This document shows positions 32,982-41,319 of a stretch of 64,000 nucleotides of DNA, piece after piece. The notes below the pieces were generated by a model. That model did no database searches, was not told the DNA's origin, and worked only from the letters and a program-made list of their open reading frames with translations. Source of the DNA: Hymenobacter sp. BT18 (GTDB lineage Bacteria; Bacteroidota; Bacteroidia; Cytophagales; Hymenobacteraceae); contig NZ_CP050954.1 of the NCBI RefSeq assembly GCF_012273015.1, forward strand, positions 186,001 through 250,000. Direction: 5' to 3'. The position numbers and the translations under genes were made by a program. Positions within the stretch are counted from its first letter, which is position 1. The number at the start of each line of letters is the position of its first letter.

Positions 32982-34352
32982 CTATTGAGGCTGCACGGCG
33001 ATGTTCACCCCGAAAATTAGGGGAACCAGCGAGGTAGACGTCACTTCCAGCGTCATGCTGTCGCCCGATTGGCTCCAGTTCATCGACGAGCCGCCGCTGG
33101 AGCCACCAATCTGGAATGGACCAACCTGGATACCGCCCGAAGCCGACCAGTTTTGCTGGAACTGCTGATAAGTGGATTGACTCACAGAAATAGAAATAGT
33201 GGGTTGATAGCACACCAGCATAGCTGTTTTAAAGCACGGCACTACGCCGCCTGCCCCAAACATCCAGGTAGAGCCGGCTTGCTCATAGGCGGTATAACCC
33301 TGAGTAAAGGGGCCATTCTTGAACACATTCGTGCCCGAATACCACTTACCCGGCGTGATGCCGATGGTGTCCCAGGCCTTAAAGCTGATGGTGCACGTCA
33401 GCGACGAATCGGTGTAGAACTCACTGATCTGCTGCCAGGAAGCGTTGGCGTACACCTGCCAGAACCAGCTACCCACGCTGGTTGAGCCCTGGGCCCAGGT
33501 GTTGGAGTAAGAATACGCGGCCGAGTTGTTGCCGAAGCTGATGCTGCCCGGCGTGGCCCCGCCACCCTGCACCTGGTTTACCCACTGCTGCGAAGCCAGC
33601 GCCAGGCTCCAGCTGGGTACCGGCGGGTTGCCCGAGAGCGTGGGGTCACTGAGCTTGGTGTAGTAGTCCTGGTCGGCCGCCGCAGCCTGGGCGTTGGCAA
33701 TGTTCGGGGTTTTCTGCTGCTGGGTAAGCGCCGTCAGCACGGCCTGGTTTTCCGTCACCTGGTTCATGGCGGCCGTCAGCTGGGCATTGTAGGCAAAGCC
33801 AGCGGGCGAGGCCAGCCACGCGGTAAACGTGGGGTTGTTGCCCGTTACCTGGCTGTTGTAAGCGGCCGTGGCCTGGTTCAGCTGCGTCTGGTAGTTCTGC
33901 GTCGACTGGGTAAGGTTGTTTTGCGCCGCCACAATCTTCTGCTGCAGCGCCGGGTCCGTGGTATCGAGCATAATGCAGTTCAGGAACTGCTGGTAAGCCC
34001 CATCATACGTAGCCCCCGACGATACGTAGGCGCCGGTAGCACTCCACTGCGGAATAGTGGCGCAGAAGTCGTACTGGGCGGCGCTGGTGTAGCCCAGGTT
34101 GTTGGTGGGCCAGTTCCAGCTGGTCATGGGGTACACCAGCTGGAAGTTTTGCGGGCTGGTGCCCAGCCCCTTTACAATGGCACCGTAGAGGATATTCCAG
34201 GCACTGTCGTCGGCGCTCAGGGTGAGCGGCGAGGCAGTGTCCTGGGCGCTGGGGGCTTCACTGTGGCCGCGCAGGCCACCTAGCAGAGCTGGTGCCTCGG
34301 CGGTGGCGGAAACGGCGGTAGCGTCCAGGGTGTCGGATGAGGTCTGATTCAT
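32982..34352 (-). CDS. Unrecognised 456-aa protein next to the collar cluster
   Basis: I do not recognise this family. The N-terminus is acidic and low in complexity (residues 1-50) with no signal peptide. Residues about 120-240 are rich in Gln, Asn, Ala and Thr and look helical (IVAAQNNLTQSTQNYQTQLN, LTAAMNQVTENQAVLTALTQ), probably a coiled coil. The C-terminal half is rich in Trp, Ser and Gly and looks beta-rich (SFGNNSAAYSYSNTWAQGST, SVGSWFWQVYANASWQQISE, VGPFQIGGSSGGSSMNWSQS). It ends LIFGVNIAVQPQ. A soluble or self-assembling structural protein is possible, but that is a guess. A strong terminator separates it from the first collar gene. Confidence 0.75.
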   Translation of the reverse strand: MNQTSSDTLDATAVSATAEAPALLGGLRGHSEAPSAQDTASPLTLSADDSAWNILYGAIVKGLGTSPQNFQLVYPMTSWNWPTNNLGYTSAAQYDFCATIPQWSATGAYVSSGATYDGAYQQFLNCIMLDTTDPALQQKIVAAQNNLTQSTQNYQTQLNQATAAYNSQVTGNNPTFTAWLASPAGFAYNAQLTAAMNQVTENQAVLTALTQQQKTPNIANAQAAAADQDYYTKLSDPTLSGNPPVPSWSLALASQQWVNQVQGGGATPGSISFGNNSAAYSYSNTWAQGSTSVGSWFWQVYANASWQQISEFYTDSSLTCTISFKAWDTIGITPGKWYSGTNVFKNGPFTQGYTAYEQAGSTWMFGAGGVVPCFKTAMLVCYQPTISISVSQSTYQQFQQNWSASGGIQVGPFQIGGSSGGSSMNWSQSGDSMTLEVTSTSLVPLIFGVNIAVQPQ

Positions 34353-34969
34353 GGCGTTTGGTTGTGGTAGGGGTTGGAAAAGAGAGTGATTCGGGTGGAC
34401 ACACCAGTGCCGCTCGGCCGCGTGGCTGCTGGGATATCCGGATAAGAAAGAATAGGGCGGAGTGCAATAGGTAGCACGGGGCCGATGTCAGCGAAGCGCC
34501 GCATCGGGTGGCGTTTTCAATAAGTCAAAGGTTGGGGTTTGTCCCGGCCGCTACGCTCAGAATTGAGACAAAAACACTCAATTCCGGGACGACCCGAAAC
34601 GGAATGTCCCAAGGCCCGTAGCCCCGGGCCGCACAAGGCGGGTAGCGCCCCTCCCGGCAGCGCACGGCATAGCGGCAGCTCATCAGTCCGGCACTGGCTA
34701 CCCTTCGGCCACGGCTGCGTTACATTCCCAGAAAATAGAATAGCCGCCCCGAAAGCAGCACCAGGGTGCTTTCGGGGCGGCTATTGAGCCAGTGCCGGTA
34801 TCGGCTAAGCGCCAGCTACTAAGTAGCGCGAGTTGGTAAACTGCGGTAATACACGGGCTGGCCCCTGCAACGCTTCTCTCCCAGACCAAGCTGCAAGCGG
34901 CCAGTATCAGGTAAACCAGCCAGCCCAAAAAGACACCCTGGCCCAAACGGAGTTCAGCCGGCTAATCCT
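34353..34969. other. 617-bp spacer with nested hairpins, no gene seen
   Basis: No credible coding frame is visible. A perfect 19-bp stem (AATAGCCGCCCCGAAAGCA, 34739-34757, against 34767-34785) with a 9-nt loop is nested in a 12-bp outer pair (CCGGCACTGGCT at 34688-34699, AGCCAGTGCCGG at 34787-34798). A small AATTGAG...CTCAATT hairpin lies near 34561-34583. The spacer separates the hybrid regulator from the 456-aa gene. Confidence 0.7.
34739..34785 (-). terminator. Perfect 19-bp hairpin, probable terminator of the hybrid regulator
   Basis: The stem is perfect, and on the minus strand it is followed by TCTATTTTC. It lies about 185 nt beyond the stop of the REC-kinase-REC-AraC gene. The lack of a pure T run leaves some doubt. 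Confidence 0.6.
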
Positions 34970-36985
34970 TTAGTCGAGGGTGTGCGAAACGGCCGCCGAC
35001 TGCGTACTCCCGGTGGCAATAAACTCACTGGGGGTAATGTGGTACAACTCTTTAAAGCACTGACCGAAGTAGGCCGGCGTGTTGAACCCCACGATGTAGG
35101 CTGTTTCCGACACCGTATGGCCGGCACGCAGCAGCTCGGTGGCTTTACGCAGGCGATACTGCTGGATAAGCTCACTGGGTGCCAGCTGCGTGAGCGACTG
35201 AACCTTGCGCAGTAGGGTTTTGCGGCTCATCATCATTTGCTCGGCCAGCCATTCCACGTTCAGCCCCGGGTCGTCGAGGTGCTTTTCCAGCACCGCGTAC
35301 AACCCGCGCAGCCAGTTGCTCTGCACATTTTCGGGGGCTTCCGGCGCCGGCCCGGGCGAAGCCAGCTGGCCGGCGTACAGCTGGCGCAGGCGCTGTTGCC
35401 GGGCCAGCAGGTTGCGCAGCCGCACCAGCAGCTCGTCAAGGTGAAAAGGCTTGGTCAGGTAGTCATCGGCGCCCTGCCGCAGGCCGGTCATGCGCTGGTC
35501 GTGGGTGGCCTTGGCCGTGAGCAGCACCACGGCTACGTGGTCGGTGGCGGGGGTGGTCTTGATGCGGTCCGTCAGCTCGTAGCCGTCCAAAACCGGCATC
35601 ATCACATCCGAGACTACCACATCGGGCAGCTCCTGCTGCACCAGCAGCCAGCCTTCCTCCCCGTTGGCCGCCGTCAGCACGCGGTATTCGGCGGCCAGCT
35701 GCCGGGCCAGGTAGGTGCGCAGCTCCTCATTGTCGTCGAGCAGCAGCAGCAAGGGCACCTCAGCTGCCTTGGGCCGGACGGCCGGGGCCGGCGGCTGGGG
35801 CAGGCAGCTGGGCTCAACCTGTTCCAGCAGCGTAGCGGCCGATGCATCGGTCACCGGCTCGTGCTCGGCCGGGAGCAAAGGCAGCTCTACCAAAAAGGTG
35901 GTACCCGAAGGGGCCGTCGTGCTGCTCTGCACGGCTACCTTCCCGCCCATCAGCGAGGTTAGCTCCTGCACCAGAGCCAAACCAATGCCTGCGCCCCCCG
36001 GCAGCTGCCCACTCCCCGGGGCGCCCTGATAAAACCGGTCGAAAATGCGCGGCAGGCTCTCGGGCGCGATGCCGGGACCGGTATCGGCCACCGTGAGGTG
36101 CACGGTATTTTCGGCGGCCAGGCTTACGGCCACCTGGCGGGGCCGGGGCGCCGGGACCGGCGGCGCCGGCATAAACTTGAAGGCGTTGCTGAGCAGGTTA
36201 TACACAATGCGGGCCACCTTTTCGGCATCATAGCGCCACTTGCCGCTGAGGGTGGAGCGGTAGCTGAGCTGCACATCCTGCTGGCGGGCCAGGGGCTGGA
36301 AGGAGTCCACGAGTTCCTGCACGTAGTCGTTTAGCAGGCCCACCTGCGTTTCTACGCGCACCTGCCCTACTTCCAGCCGGGCCAGCTCCAGGAGCTGGTT
36401 GATGAGATGCAGCAGGTGGCGGGCGTTGCGCTCAATGGTGAGCAGGTCGTGGCGGGCCGTTTCGGGCAGGTTGGCGGCTTGCAGCAGCCCGGCCGTAGGC
36501 GCCAGAATCAGCGTGAGAGGGGTGCGGAACTCGTGGGTGATGTTGTCGAAGAAGTGGGTTTTCAGGTCCGCCAGCAGCTTTACCTGGGCCGAGTCGCGCA
36601 GGTGGCGCACGTGGTCAGCCGTTTTCTCAATAGTGGTATCGAGGTCCGTGAAGTTGATGGGCTTGCAGATGAAGTCAAATGCCCCCCGGTTCATGGCCGT
36701 GCGGATATTGGGCATATCCCCGTAAGCCGACACAATGACGGCCCGGCTGTGCGGCATCAGCGCGGGCAGGCGGCCCAGCAGCGTCAGGCCGTCAATGTCA
36801 GGCATGTTGATGTCGAGTAGCAGCACGTCGATGTCGGGCTCGGCCTGTATGGCCGCCAGCGCGGCCTGCCCGCTGGTGGCAAACCGGAACTGGTAGGCCC
36901 CTTCCCGAATCTTGTGCCGAAAACGCAGATCCAACAGCTCGGCTACTTCTTCTTCGTCGTCTACGACCAGGATTTTGATTGGCAT
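34970..36985 (-). CDS. Hybrid REC - histidine kinase - REC - AraC regulator
   Basis: A 671-aa cytoplasmic signalling protein. In order: receiver domain 1 (about 1-122, phospho-acceptor Asp58 in LLLDINMPDIDG); histidine phosphotransfer helix with His151 in FFDNITHEFRTPLTLI; HATPase (N-box NLLSNAFKF near 263-271, G-boxes DTGPGIAP and GGAGIGLALV); receiver 2 (about 411-525, Asp460 in VVVSDVMMPVLDG); and an AraC-type DNA-binding domain (about 560-660, LNVEWLAEQMMMSRKTLLRK, VSETAYIVGFNTPAYFGQCF). No periplasmic sensor or membrane helix is present, unlike ordinary hybrid two-component regulators of Bacteroidota. It follows a partner kinase gene by 53 nt, so receiver 1 may accept its phosphate (inference). 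Confidence 0.9.
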   Translation of the reverse strand: MPIKILVVDDEEEVAELLDLRFRHKIREGAYQFRFATSGQAALAAIQAEPDIDVLLLDINMPDIDGLTLLGRLPALMPHSRAVIVSAYGDMPNIRTAMNRGAFDFICKPINFTDLDTTIEKTADHVRHLRDSAQVKLLADLKTHFFDNITHEFRTPLTLILAPTAGLLQAANLPETARHDLLTIERNARHLLHLINQLLELARLEVGQVRVETQVGLLNDYVQELVDSFQPLARQQDVQLSYRSTLSGKWRYDAEKVARIVYNLLSNAFKFMPAPPVPAPRPRQVAVSLAAENTVHLTVADTGPGIAPESLPRIFDRFYQGAPGSGQLPGGAGIGLALVQELTSLMGGKVAVQSSTTAPSGTTFLVELPLLPAEHEPVTDASAATLLEQVEPSCLPQPPAPAVRPKAAEVPLLLLLDDNEELRTYLARQLAAEYRVLTAANGEEGWLLVQQELPDVVVSDVMMPVLDGYELTDRIKTTPATDHVAVVLLTAKATHDQRMTGLRQGADDYLTKPFHLDELLVRLRNLLARQQRLRQLYAGQLASPGPAPEAPENVQSNWLRGLYAVLEKHLDDPGLNVEWLAEQMMMSRKTLLRKVQSLTQLAPSELIQQYRLRKATELLRAGHTVSETAYIVGFNTPAYFGQCFKELYHITPSEFIATGSTQSAAVSHTLD

Positions 36986-37011
36986 GAGTGCGGGCGAGTT
37001 TTAACGGTAAA

Positions 37012-37019
37012 CAAAAATA
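37012..37019 (-). promoter_or_regulatory. Possible -7 element TATTTTTG (minus strand)
   Basis: The minus strand has TATTTTTG 27 bp before the ATG of the hybrid regulator, fitting TAnnTTTG; no good -33 is seen. It could give separate expression of the regulator from the kinase gene. Confidence 0.35.
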
Positions 37020-37038
37020 AGGCAAGACGGGTCCGGCC

Positions 37039-38475
37039 CTAGCCCGGCAGTAGCAGCTGGAACTCGGTTCCCTCCCCTTCCCGGGAAGAAACCAGAAACT
37101 GGCCGCCGTGGCCTTTCACCACGATGTCGTGGCTCAGCGACAAGCCCAGGCCGGTGCCCGTGCCGGCGGGCTTGGTCGTAAAAAAGGGCTGAAAGATTTT
37201 CTGCCGCACGGCTTCCGGCATGCCGCAGCCGTTGTCTTCCACCCGTAGCTCCACCTGCCCCGCGCGCCGGTGCGAGCTTACCCGGATGCGGGCCTGGTAG
37301 CCCCCAGCGGCAAACTGCTTCTGCTTTTCGGCTGTGGCGTAGATGGCGTTGTTGAAGAGGTTGAGGAGCACCCGGCCCAGGTCGGCGGGCACCACGCTGA
37401 CCTGGCCCACCAGCGGGTCGAAGTCGGTTTGGATATCCACCCGCAAGCCGGGGTCCTTGGCGCGCAGACCCGAGTACGTGAGGTGCAGGTACTCGGCCGC
37501 GAGGCGGTTGAGGTCGGTGGGCATGGGCTCCCGGGGGCCGGTATGCGCGTGTTGGAGCATGTTGCGCACAATGCTATCCACGCGCTGGCCGTGGCGGGTA
37601 ATAAGCGTCAGGTTGCGGTTGAGGCGGGCCAGCAGCTCGTCTACGCGGGCCTTTTCCGGCGGGGCCAAGTTGTCAAACGTGTTGGCGGGCAGCTCTTTCA
37701 GCAGCTCGCAGCTGCCCTCGGAGAAGTTGTTGACGAAGTTCAGCGGGTTTTGAATCTCGTGGGCAATGCCGGCGGTTAGCTCCCCCAAGGAGGCCATGTT
37801 CTCGCTGTGCACCAGCTGCTGCTGCGTGGCTTTCAGCGTAGCAATGGAGTGCTCCAGCTGGTGCGTGCGCAGGGAGAGCAGGTCGTTTTTTTCGGTCAGC
37901 AGCCGCAGGGTGTTGGCATTCACTTGGTCGAATACCATGGCCACCACCCCCAGAATCAACATCAGCCCAAGCAGAATATCGAAGTGCCAGAACAGCGCGT
38001 GCTCGGCCGGCACGGAGTTGGGCAAGTGAATACCGCGCCGCTCCAGCTCCCACAGTACGCCTACGCTAAGCAACGTCACGGCGAAAAAGATAAGCCCACC
38101 CCGCCGGCCCAGTAGAAACGTGCCCGCCACCGGGCAGAGCACCAGCCAGCTGGTAGTAGCCGCGTAGTACCCACCCTGGTAGAGGCAGTTCACGAACACG
38201 CCCAGGTAGCCCACGGTGAGGTAGATGTAGCCGAAGGCCACGGCTGAAAACAGCCGGTGCCGAAATCCAAACGGCAGCACCAGAAAGGTGACGACGTTGA
38301 ACAGCATCAGGTACACGCCGGGCCAGAACCCGGCCCACCAGCACAGCAGCAGGAAGTTAAACGAGAAGGCACTCGTGAGCAGCACCGTGTTGATGGTGAT
38401 GCGCACCTGCCGCAGCTCGTTGGCGGAGCCCTGAAAGCCGGCAGGCAGAAAGAAGTCGGTGAGGCGCGAGAACAT
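37039..38475 (-). CDS. Membrane sensor histidine kinase
   Basis: A 478-aa kinase read from the ATG at 38475, one base past the stop of the upstream membrane-protein gene, so translation is coupled. Six hydrophobic segments occupy about residues 30-195. A coiled linker is followed by the HisKA H-box GELTAGIAHEIQNPLNFVNN (His near residue 255), the N-box LLNLFNNAIYATAEK, and G-boxes VEDNGCGMP and GTGTGLGLSLSHDIV. The kinase should signal from the membrane to the downstream hybrid regulator. The ligand is unknown; the sensor has no periplasmic domain of any size. Confidence 0.9.
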   Translation of the reverse strand: MFSRLTDFFLPAGFQGSANELRQVRITINTVLLTSAFSFNFLLLCWWAGFWPGVYLMLFNVVTFLVLPFGFRHRLFSAVAFGYIYLTVGYLGVFVNCLYQGGYYAATTSWLVLCPVAGTFLLGRRGGLIFFAVTLLSVGVLWELERRGIHLPNSVPAEHALFWHFDILLGLMLILGVVAMVFDQVNANTLRLLTEKNDLLSLRTHQLEHSIATLKATQQQLVHSENMASLGELTAGIAHEIQNPLNFVNNFSEGSCELLKELPANTFDNLAPPEKARVDELLARLNRNLTLITRHGQRVDSIVRNMLQHAHTGPREPMPTDLNRLAAEYLHLTYSGLRAKDPGLRVDIQTDFDPLVGQVSVVPADLGRVLLNLFNNAIYATAEKQKQFAAGGYQARIRVSSHRRAGQVELRVEDNGCGMPEAVRQKIFQPFFTTKPAGTGTGLGLSLSHDIVVKGHGGQFLVSSREGEGTEFQLLLPG

Positions 38476-38476
38476 G

Positions 38477-39157
38477 CTAGCCCACCAGCGTAAAGGCCAC
38501 AATACACGCCAGCAGCATCACCAGGCCCTCGAGCAGGCCGGCCAGCAGCAGCCAGCGGCCACCCTGGCCCAGGGCCCGCACCAGCAGCCACGGCACGGGC
38601 AGCATCAGCAGGGCCTCGGCCAGGTAGATGTAGTAGGGCACACCCCACAGCTCCGGAGCCCCCTGGTAGTTCCACCACCCGGCCCGGATGGCCCAGTTCT
38701 CATACAAGGGTATCAGCAGTCCGCTCACGGGCACCAGCAGTAGGCCGGCGCGGCTGGCGGGCATCCAGCGCAGCAGCAGCCAACCGAGGTAGCCAATCTG
38801 GGTAAGCACCACGGCCCAGCTGACGGGCATATACAGGGGCGAATCCCAGAGCATGGGCTCGGGGCGCGGGTACAGCAGGGTTTTGGTGAAGGACACCAAG
38901 TAAGCGTCGGCCACCAGCTCGGCCAGGCCCGCTACCAGGGCAAAAGCCAGCAGCCGCCCAATCACGACGTCGCGCGTGGCACTGGCGTAGAGCAGGTAAG
39001 CGGCAAACAGGCCATAGCTCCAGCGCGCGGCCGAAATCCAGCCCTGGTGCGTGAGGCTGTCGTGAATCAGCAGCAGAATGCCCAGCGTCATCAGCCCCAG
39101 CATAACAGGGGTGCGGTACGGAAACGTGCGGTCGGCTAGCGTAGTAGTGGGATGCAT
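38477..39157 (-). CDS. Seven-helix membrane protein in the flavoprotein/kinase unit
   Basis: A 226-aa integral membrane protein with six or seven hydrophobic helices. Notable segments are FALVAGLAELVADAYLVSFT, LLYPRPEPMLWDSPLYMPVS, WAVVLTQIGYLGWLLLRW and SGLLIPLYENWAIRAGWWNY. The layout recalls small carotenoid or lycopene-cyclase-like membrane proteins and may belong to an uncharacterised DUF; I cannot assign a function. It follows the phytoene-desaturase-like gene by 121 nt and couples to the kinase gene. Confidence 0.65.
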   Translation of the reverse strand: MHPTTTLADRTFPYRTPVMLGLMTLGILLLIHDSLTHQGWISAARWSYGLFAAYLLYASATRDVVIGRLLAFALVAGLAELVADAYLVSFTKTLLYPRPEPMLWDSPLYMPVSWAVVLTQIGYLGWLLLRWMPASRAGLLLVPVSGLLIPLYENWAIRAGWWNYQGAPELWGVPYYIYLAEALLMLPVPWLLVRALGQGGRWLLLAGLLEGLVMLLACIVAFTLVG

Positions 39158-39278
39158 AGAAGATGGTAGAAAGTAGAGGGTAGACGAGTGAAACTGGAAG
39201 CTAGCAGGCGGAAATCAAGGAGGTGTTAACCATCCCTGCTGCGTGTTAAACGCCAACTTCTTGGTTCTCCAGCCACAG

Positions 39279-41036
39279 CTACTGGCGGAACCCGCGGAGC
39301 TTGTGGTAGTAGTAGTTCAGCGTGTGGAGCACGCGGCCAATCCAGGGCAGCTCGCCGGTCCAGGGCAGGCCGCGGGCAAACCGCCGCCGGTCAAACCAGC
39401 GCGGAATGGCCAGGATGTCGGGCTCGTGCAGGGGCCAGATTTCGCAGTATGGCGCTGAGGAGCCGCTTGCGGCCAGAATGCCGTTCACGGCGCGGCGGGC
39501 GGCTTCGTTGGCGCCTTCCATGGTGGCCAGGTCGGTGTTGGTGCGCACGTAGTCGGAGGCCAGAAATAGGTTGCGGATGCCAGTGGCAGCCTCCGGGCGC
39601 AGGCTCCAGGAGTTGGCCGTGTTCACCAGCAGGGGCTCCGCGTCGTGGGCCGAAACGGTGGGGTTGCGCAGCTGCCCGTCCTCTTCCTTGATGTCCGAAT
39701 CCACGTTGGCCCGGAGAATCATGCTGCGGCTGATAAGCGGGGCGTCGCCGTTGTTGAGGCTTTTTTCCAGCTGATTCCACACCTCGTCAATAATTTCGGG
39801 CAGGGTACACTCCGAGGCAGCCTTTCCGTTCAGGCCCGGCGCAAACCAGTCCGACACGTCCACCGACAGCAGGCCTTTCACCTGCCCATCCCCGAAGCCG
39901 CTCATGGGAAACTTCGGCCAGAACTGGGGCTGCGAAATCACCGTCAGCGCCCAGGGCGAGTCGATGCAGATAACGTGGCCATTGGTGAGCGGCACATCCT
40001 GGTTAAGGTAGTATTGCACGCCATTCATCCAGTTTAGGCTGTGGCGGCTGGGCTGGGCCAGGTCCACAATGAAGCCCAGGGTAGCATCCACGGCCAGCAT
40101 CTGCGGGTTGATGAGCAGGGCCATCCGCTCCAGCGGCACCGCGCTGATGTAGTAATCGGCCTGCACCAGGCGGGCTTCGTGCGTGTCCAGGTTGACTACC
40201 GTCACGCCATTGATCTGCTGGGTTTGCGGGTCGCAGTGAAACTCGGTGGTCAGGTGGTGGTGGTAATACGTCACGCCCAGGCTCTGCAGGTGGCGCAGCC
40301 ACGGAAACAGCCACACATCGTTGGTAGGGCCGTTCAGCACCCGGTCGGTATGGGCCGAGGGGTTGGCCATCAGCAGCAGCAACTGCAGCAGAATGTCGCC
40401 CCCGGTTTTGGTGCTCATCAGCTTGGGCTGGGCCGCCACCAGAGAGTGCGTGAGACCTCCCACGCAGTATTCCTCGTACGGGCAGGGCTGCCGGGTGCCG
40501 CACTGCTGGTCGGTGCTCATGTACTGCCACCAGGCAATGCGCTCATACACCTGCTGGCGCCGCTCGTAGGAGCTGGTGAGCAGCTGCCAGATACGGGCCG
40601 CAAACACCTCCTTGTCGGAGGTCGTCAGGCCGGTATCGGCCGTCAGCACGGCCTCCACCACGGTCTTCCAGTCGTCCAGCGTCTTGGGGAAGTTGACGAT
40701 GCTGACAATGGGCTTCTTGCCAAAGCGCGTCATCATCACCCGCGTTGTCATCACCAGATTATCGAACACGCCCTGGGCATTGCCGGGGTACGGAATGCGC
40801 TTCATCGTGTCGGTGATGTGGCGGTAGAAGCCGGGGAAAAACCGGAATCCGTGCTCCCCGGGCAGTGGGGCCTGGCCGGGGGCCGCGCTGTGGGGTACGT
40901 CGGTGCTGCGGGCCTTGCCGCCCACGTACCGGGGCTGCCGCTCATACACTTCTACGGCAAAGCCGCGCTCGGCCAGCTCATGGGCGGCACTCATGCCCGC
41001 CACTCCGCCACCGAAGATGGCCACTTTTGTTTTCAT
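39279..41036 (-). CDS. FAD-dependent oxidoreductase, phytoene desaturase/HpnE-like
   Basis: A 585-aa flavoprotein. The dinucleotide-binding motif is at the very N-terminus: VAIFGGGVAGMSAAHELAER, followed by VEVYERQPRYVGGKARS. Residues 60-80 have LPGEHGFRFFPGFYRHITDT, and the C-terminal FAD-binding end reads NLFLASDYVRTNTDLATMEG then ANEAARRAVNGIL. This is the pattern of carotenoid desaturases and hydroxysqualene dehydroxylases. The substrate may be an isoprenoid (family knowledge), but no isoprenoid genes are close by. First gene of a four-gene unit with a membrane protein, a kinase and a hybrid regulator. Confidence 0.82.
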   Translation of the reverse strand: MKTKVAIFGGGVAGMSAAHELAERGFAVEVYERQPRYVGGKARSTDVPHSAAPGQAPLPGEHGFRFFPGFYRHITDTMKRIPYPGNAQGVFDNLVMTTRVMMTRFGKKPIVSIVNFPKTLDDWKTVVEAVLTADTGLTTSDKEVFAARIWQLLTSSYERRQQVYERIAWWQYMSTDQQCGTRQPCPYEEYCVGGLTHSLVAAQPKLMSTKTGGDILLQLLLLMANPSAHTDRVLNGPTNDVWLFPWLRHLQSLGVTYYHHHLTTEFHCDPQTQQINGVTVVNLDTHEARLVQADYYISAVPLERMALLINPQMLAVDATLGFIVDLAQPSRHSLNWMNGVQYYLNQDVPLTNGHVICIDSPWALTVISQPQFWPKFPMSGFGDGQVKGLLSVDVSDWFAPGLNGKAASECTLPEIIDEVWNQLEKSLNNGDAPLISRSMILRANVDSDIKEEDGQLRNPTVSAHDAEPLLVNTANSWSLRPEAATGIRNLFLASDYVRTNTDLATMEGANEAARRAVNGILAASGSSAPYCEIWPLHEPDILAIPRWFDRRRFARGLPWTGELPWIGRVLHTLNYYYHKLRGFRQ

Positions 41037-41282
41037 AGAACAGGGAAGAAGCAGGGTACAAGGCAGGTGCGCGGGCGACTTCCGGGAAGCCGGCCGGCAG
41101 CGTTGGGGCCCGGGGCCCGGGCTGGCCGGGGCAGCGCCAGCACCTCACCTGAAAACAAACATATCATTTGTTGCGACTATTCTCGCAGACCGGGGGCGGC
41201 GGCCAGCTACGGCGGGGCTTCCAGGGTGGCGGGCCCGGGGGCATCTGGCCCTCACCCGCAACCGACTAGCCGCAACCCGCCC

Positions 41283-41290
41283 TATCTTTG
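41283..41290 (+). promoter_or_regulatory. -7 promoter element TATCTTTG
   Basis: TATCTTTG fits TAnnTTTG and lies 30 bp before the thioesterase ATG. No TTTG is found at the expected -33 position. Confidence 0.5.
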
Positions 41291-41319
41291 CCGGAACTTA
41301 TTGCTCACCCCTACTCTGC

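Noticed and set aside
31071..34352. A prophage remnant, because of the collar domains
   Set aside because: There is no integrase, capsid, terminase, portal, lysis or other tail gene nearby, and the cluster ends in T9SS-sorted proteins. It is more likely a bacterial collar-protein system.
33900..34352. A RiPP leader with a Gly-Gly cleavage site (ALLGGLRG) in the 456-aa protein
   Set aside because: The protein is far too long for a typical precursor, and no peptidase-containing transporter or maturation enzyme is near.
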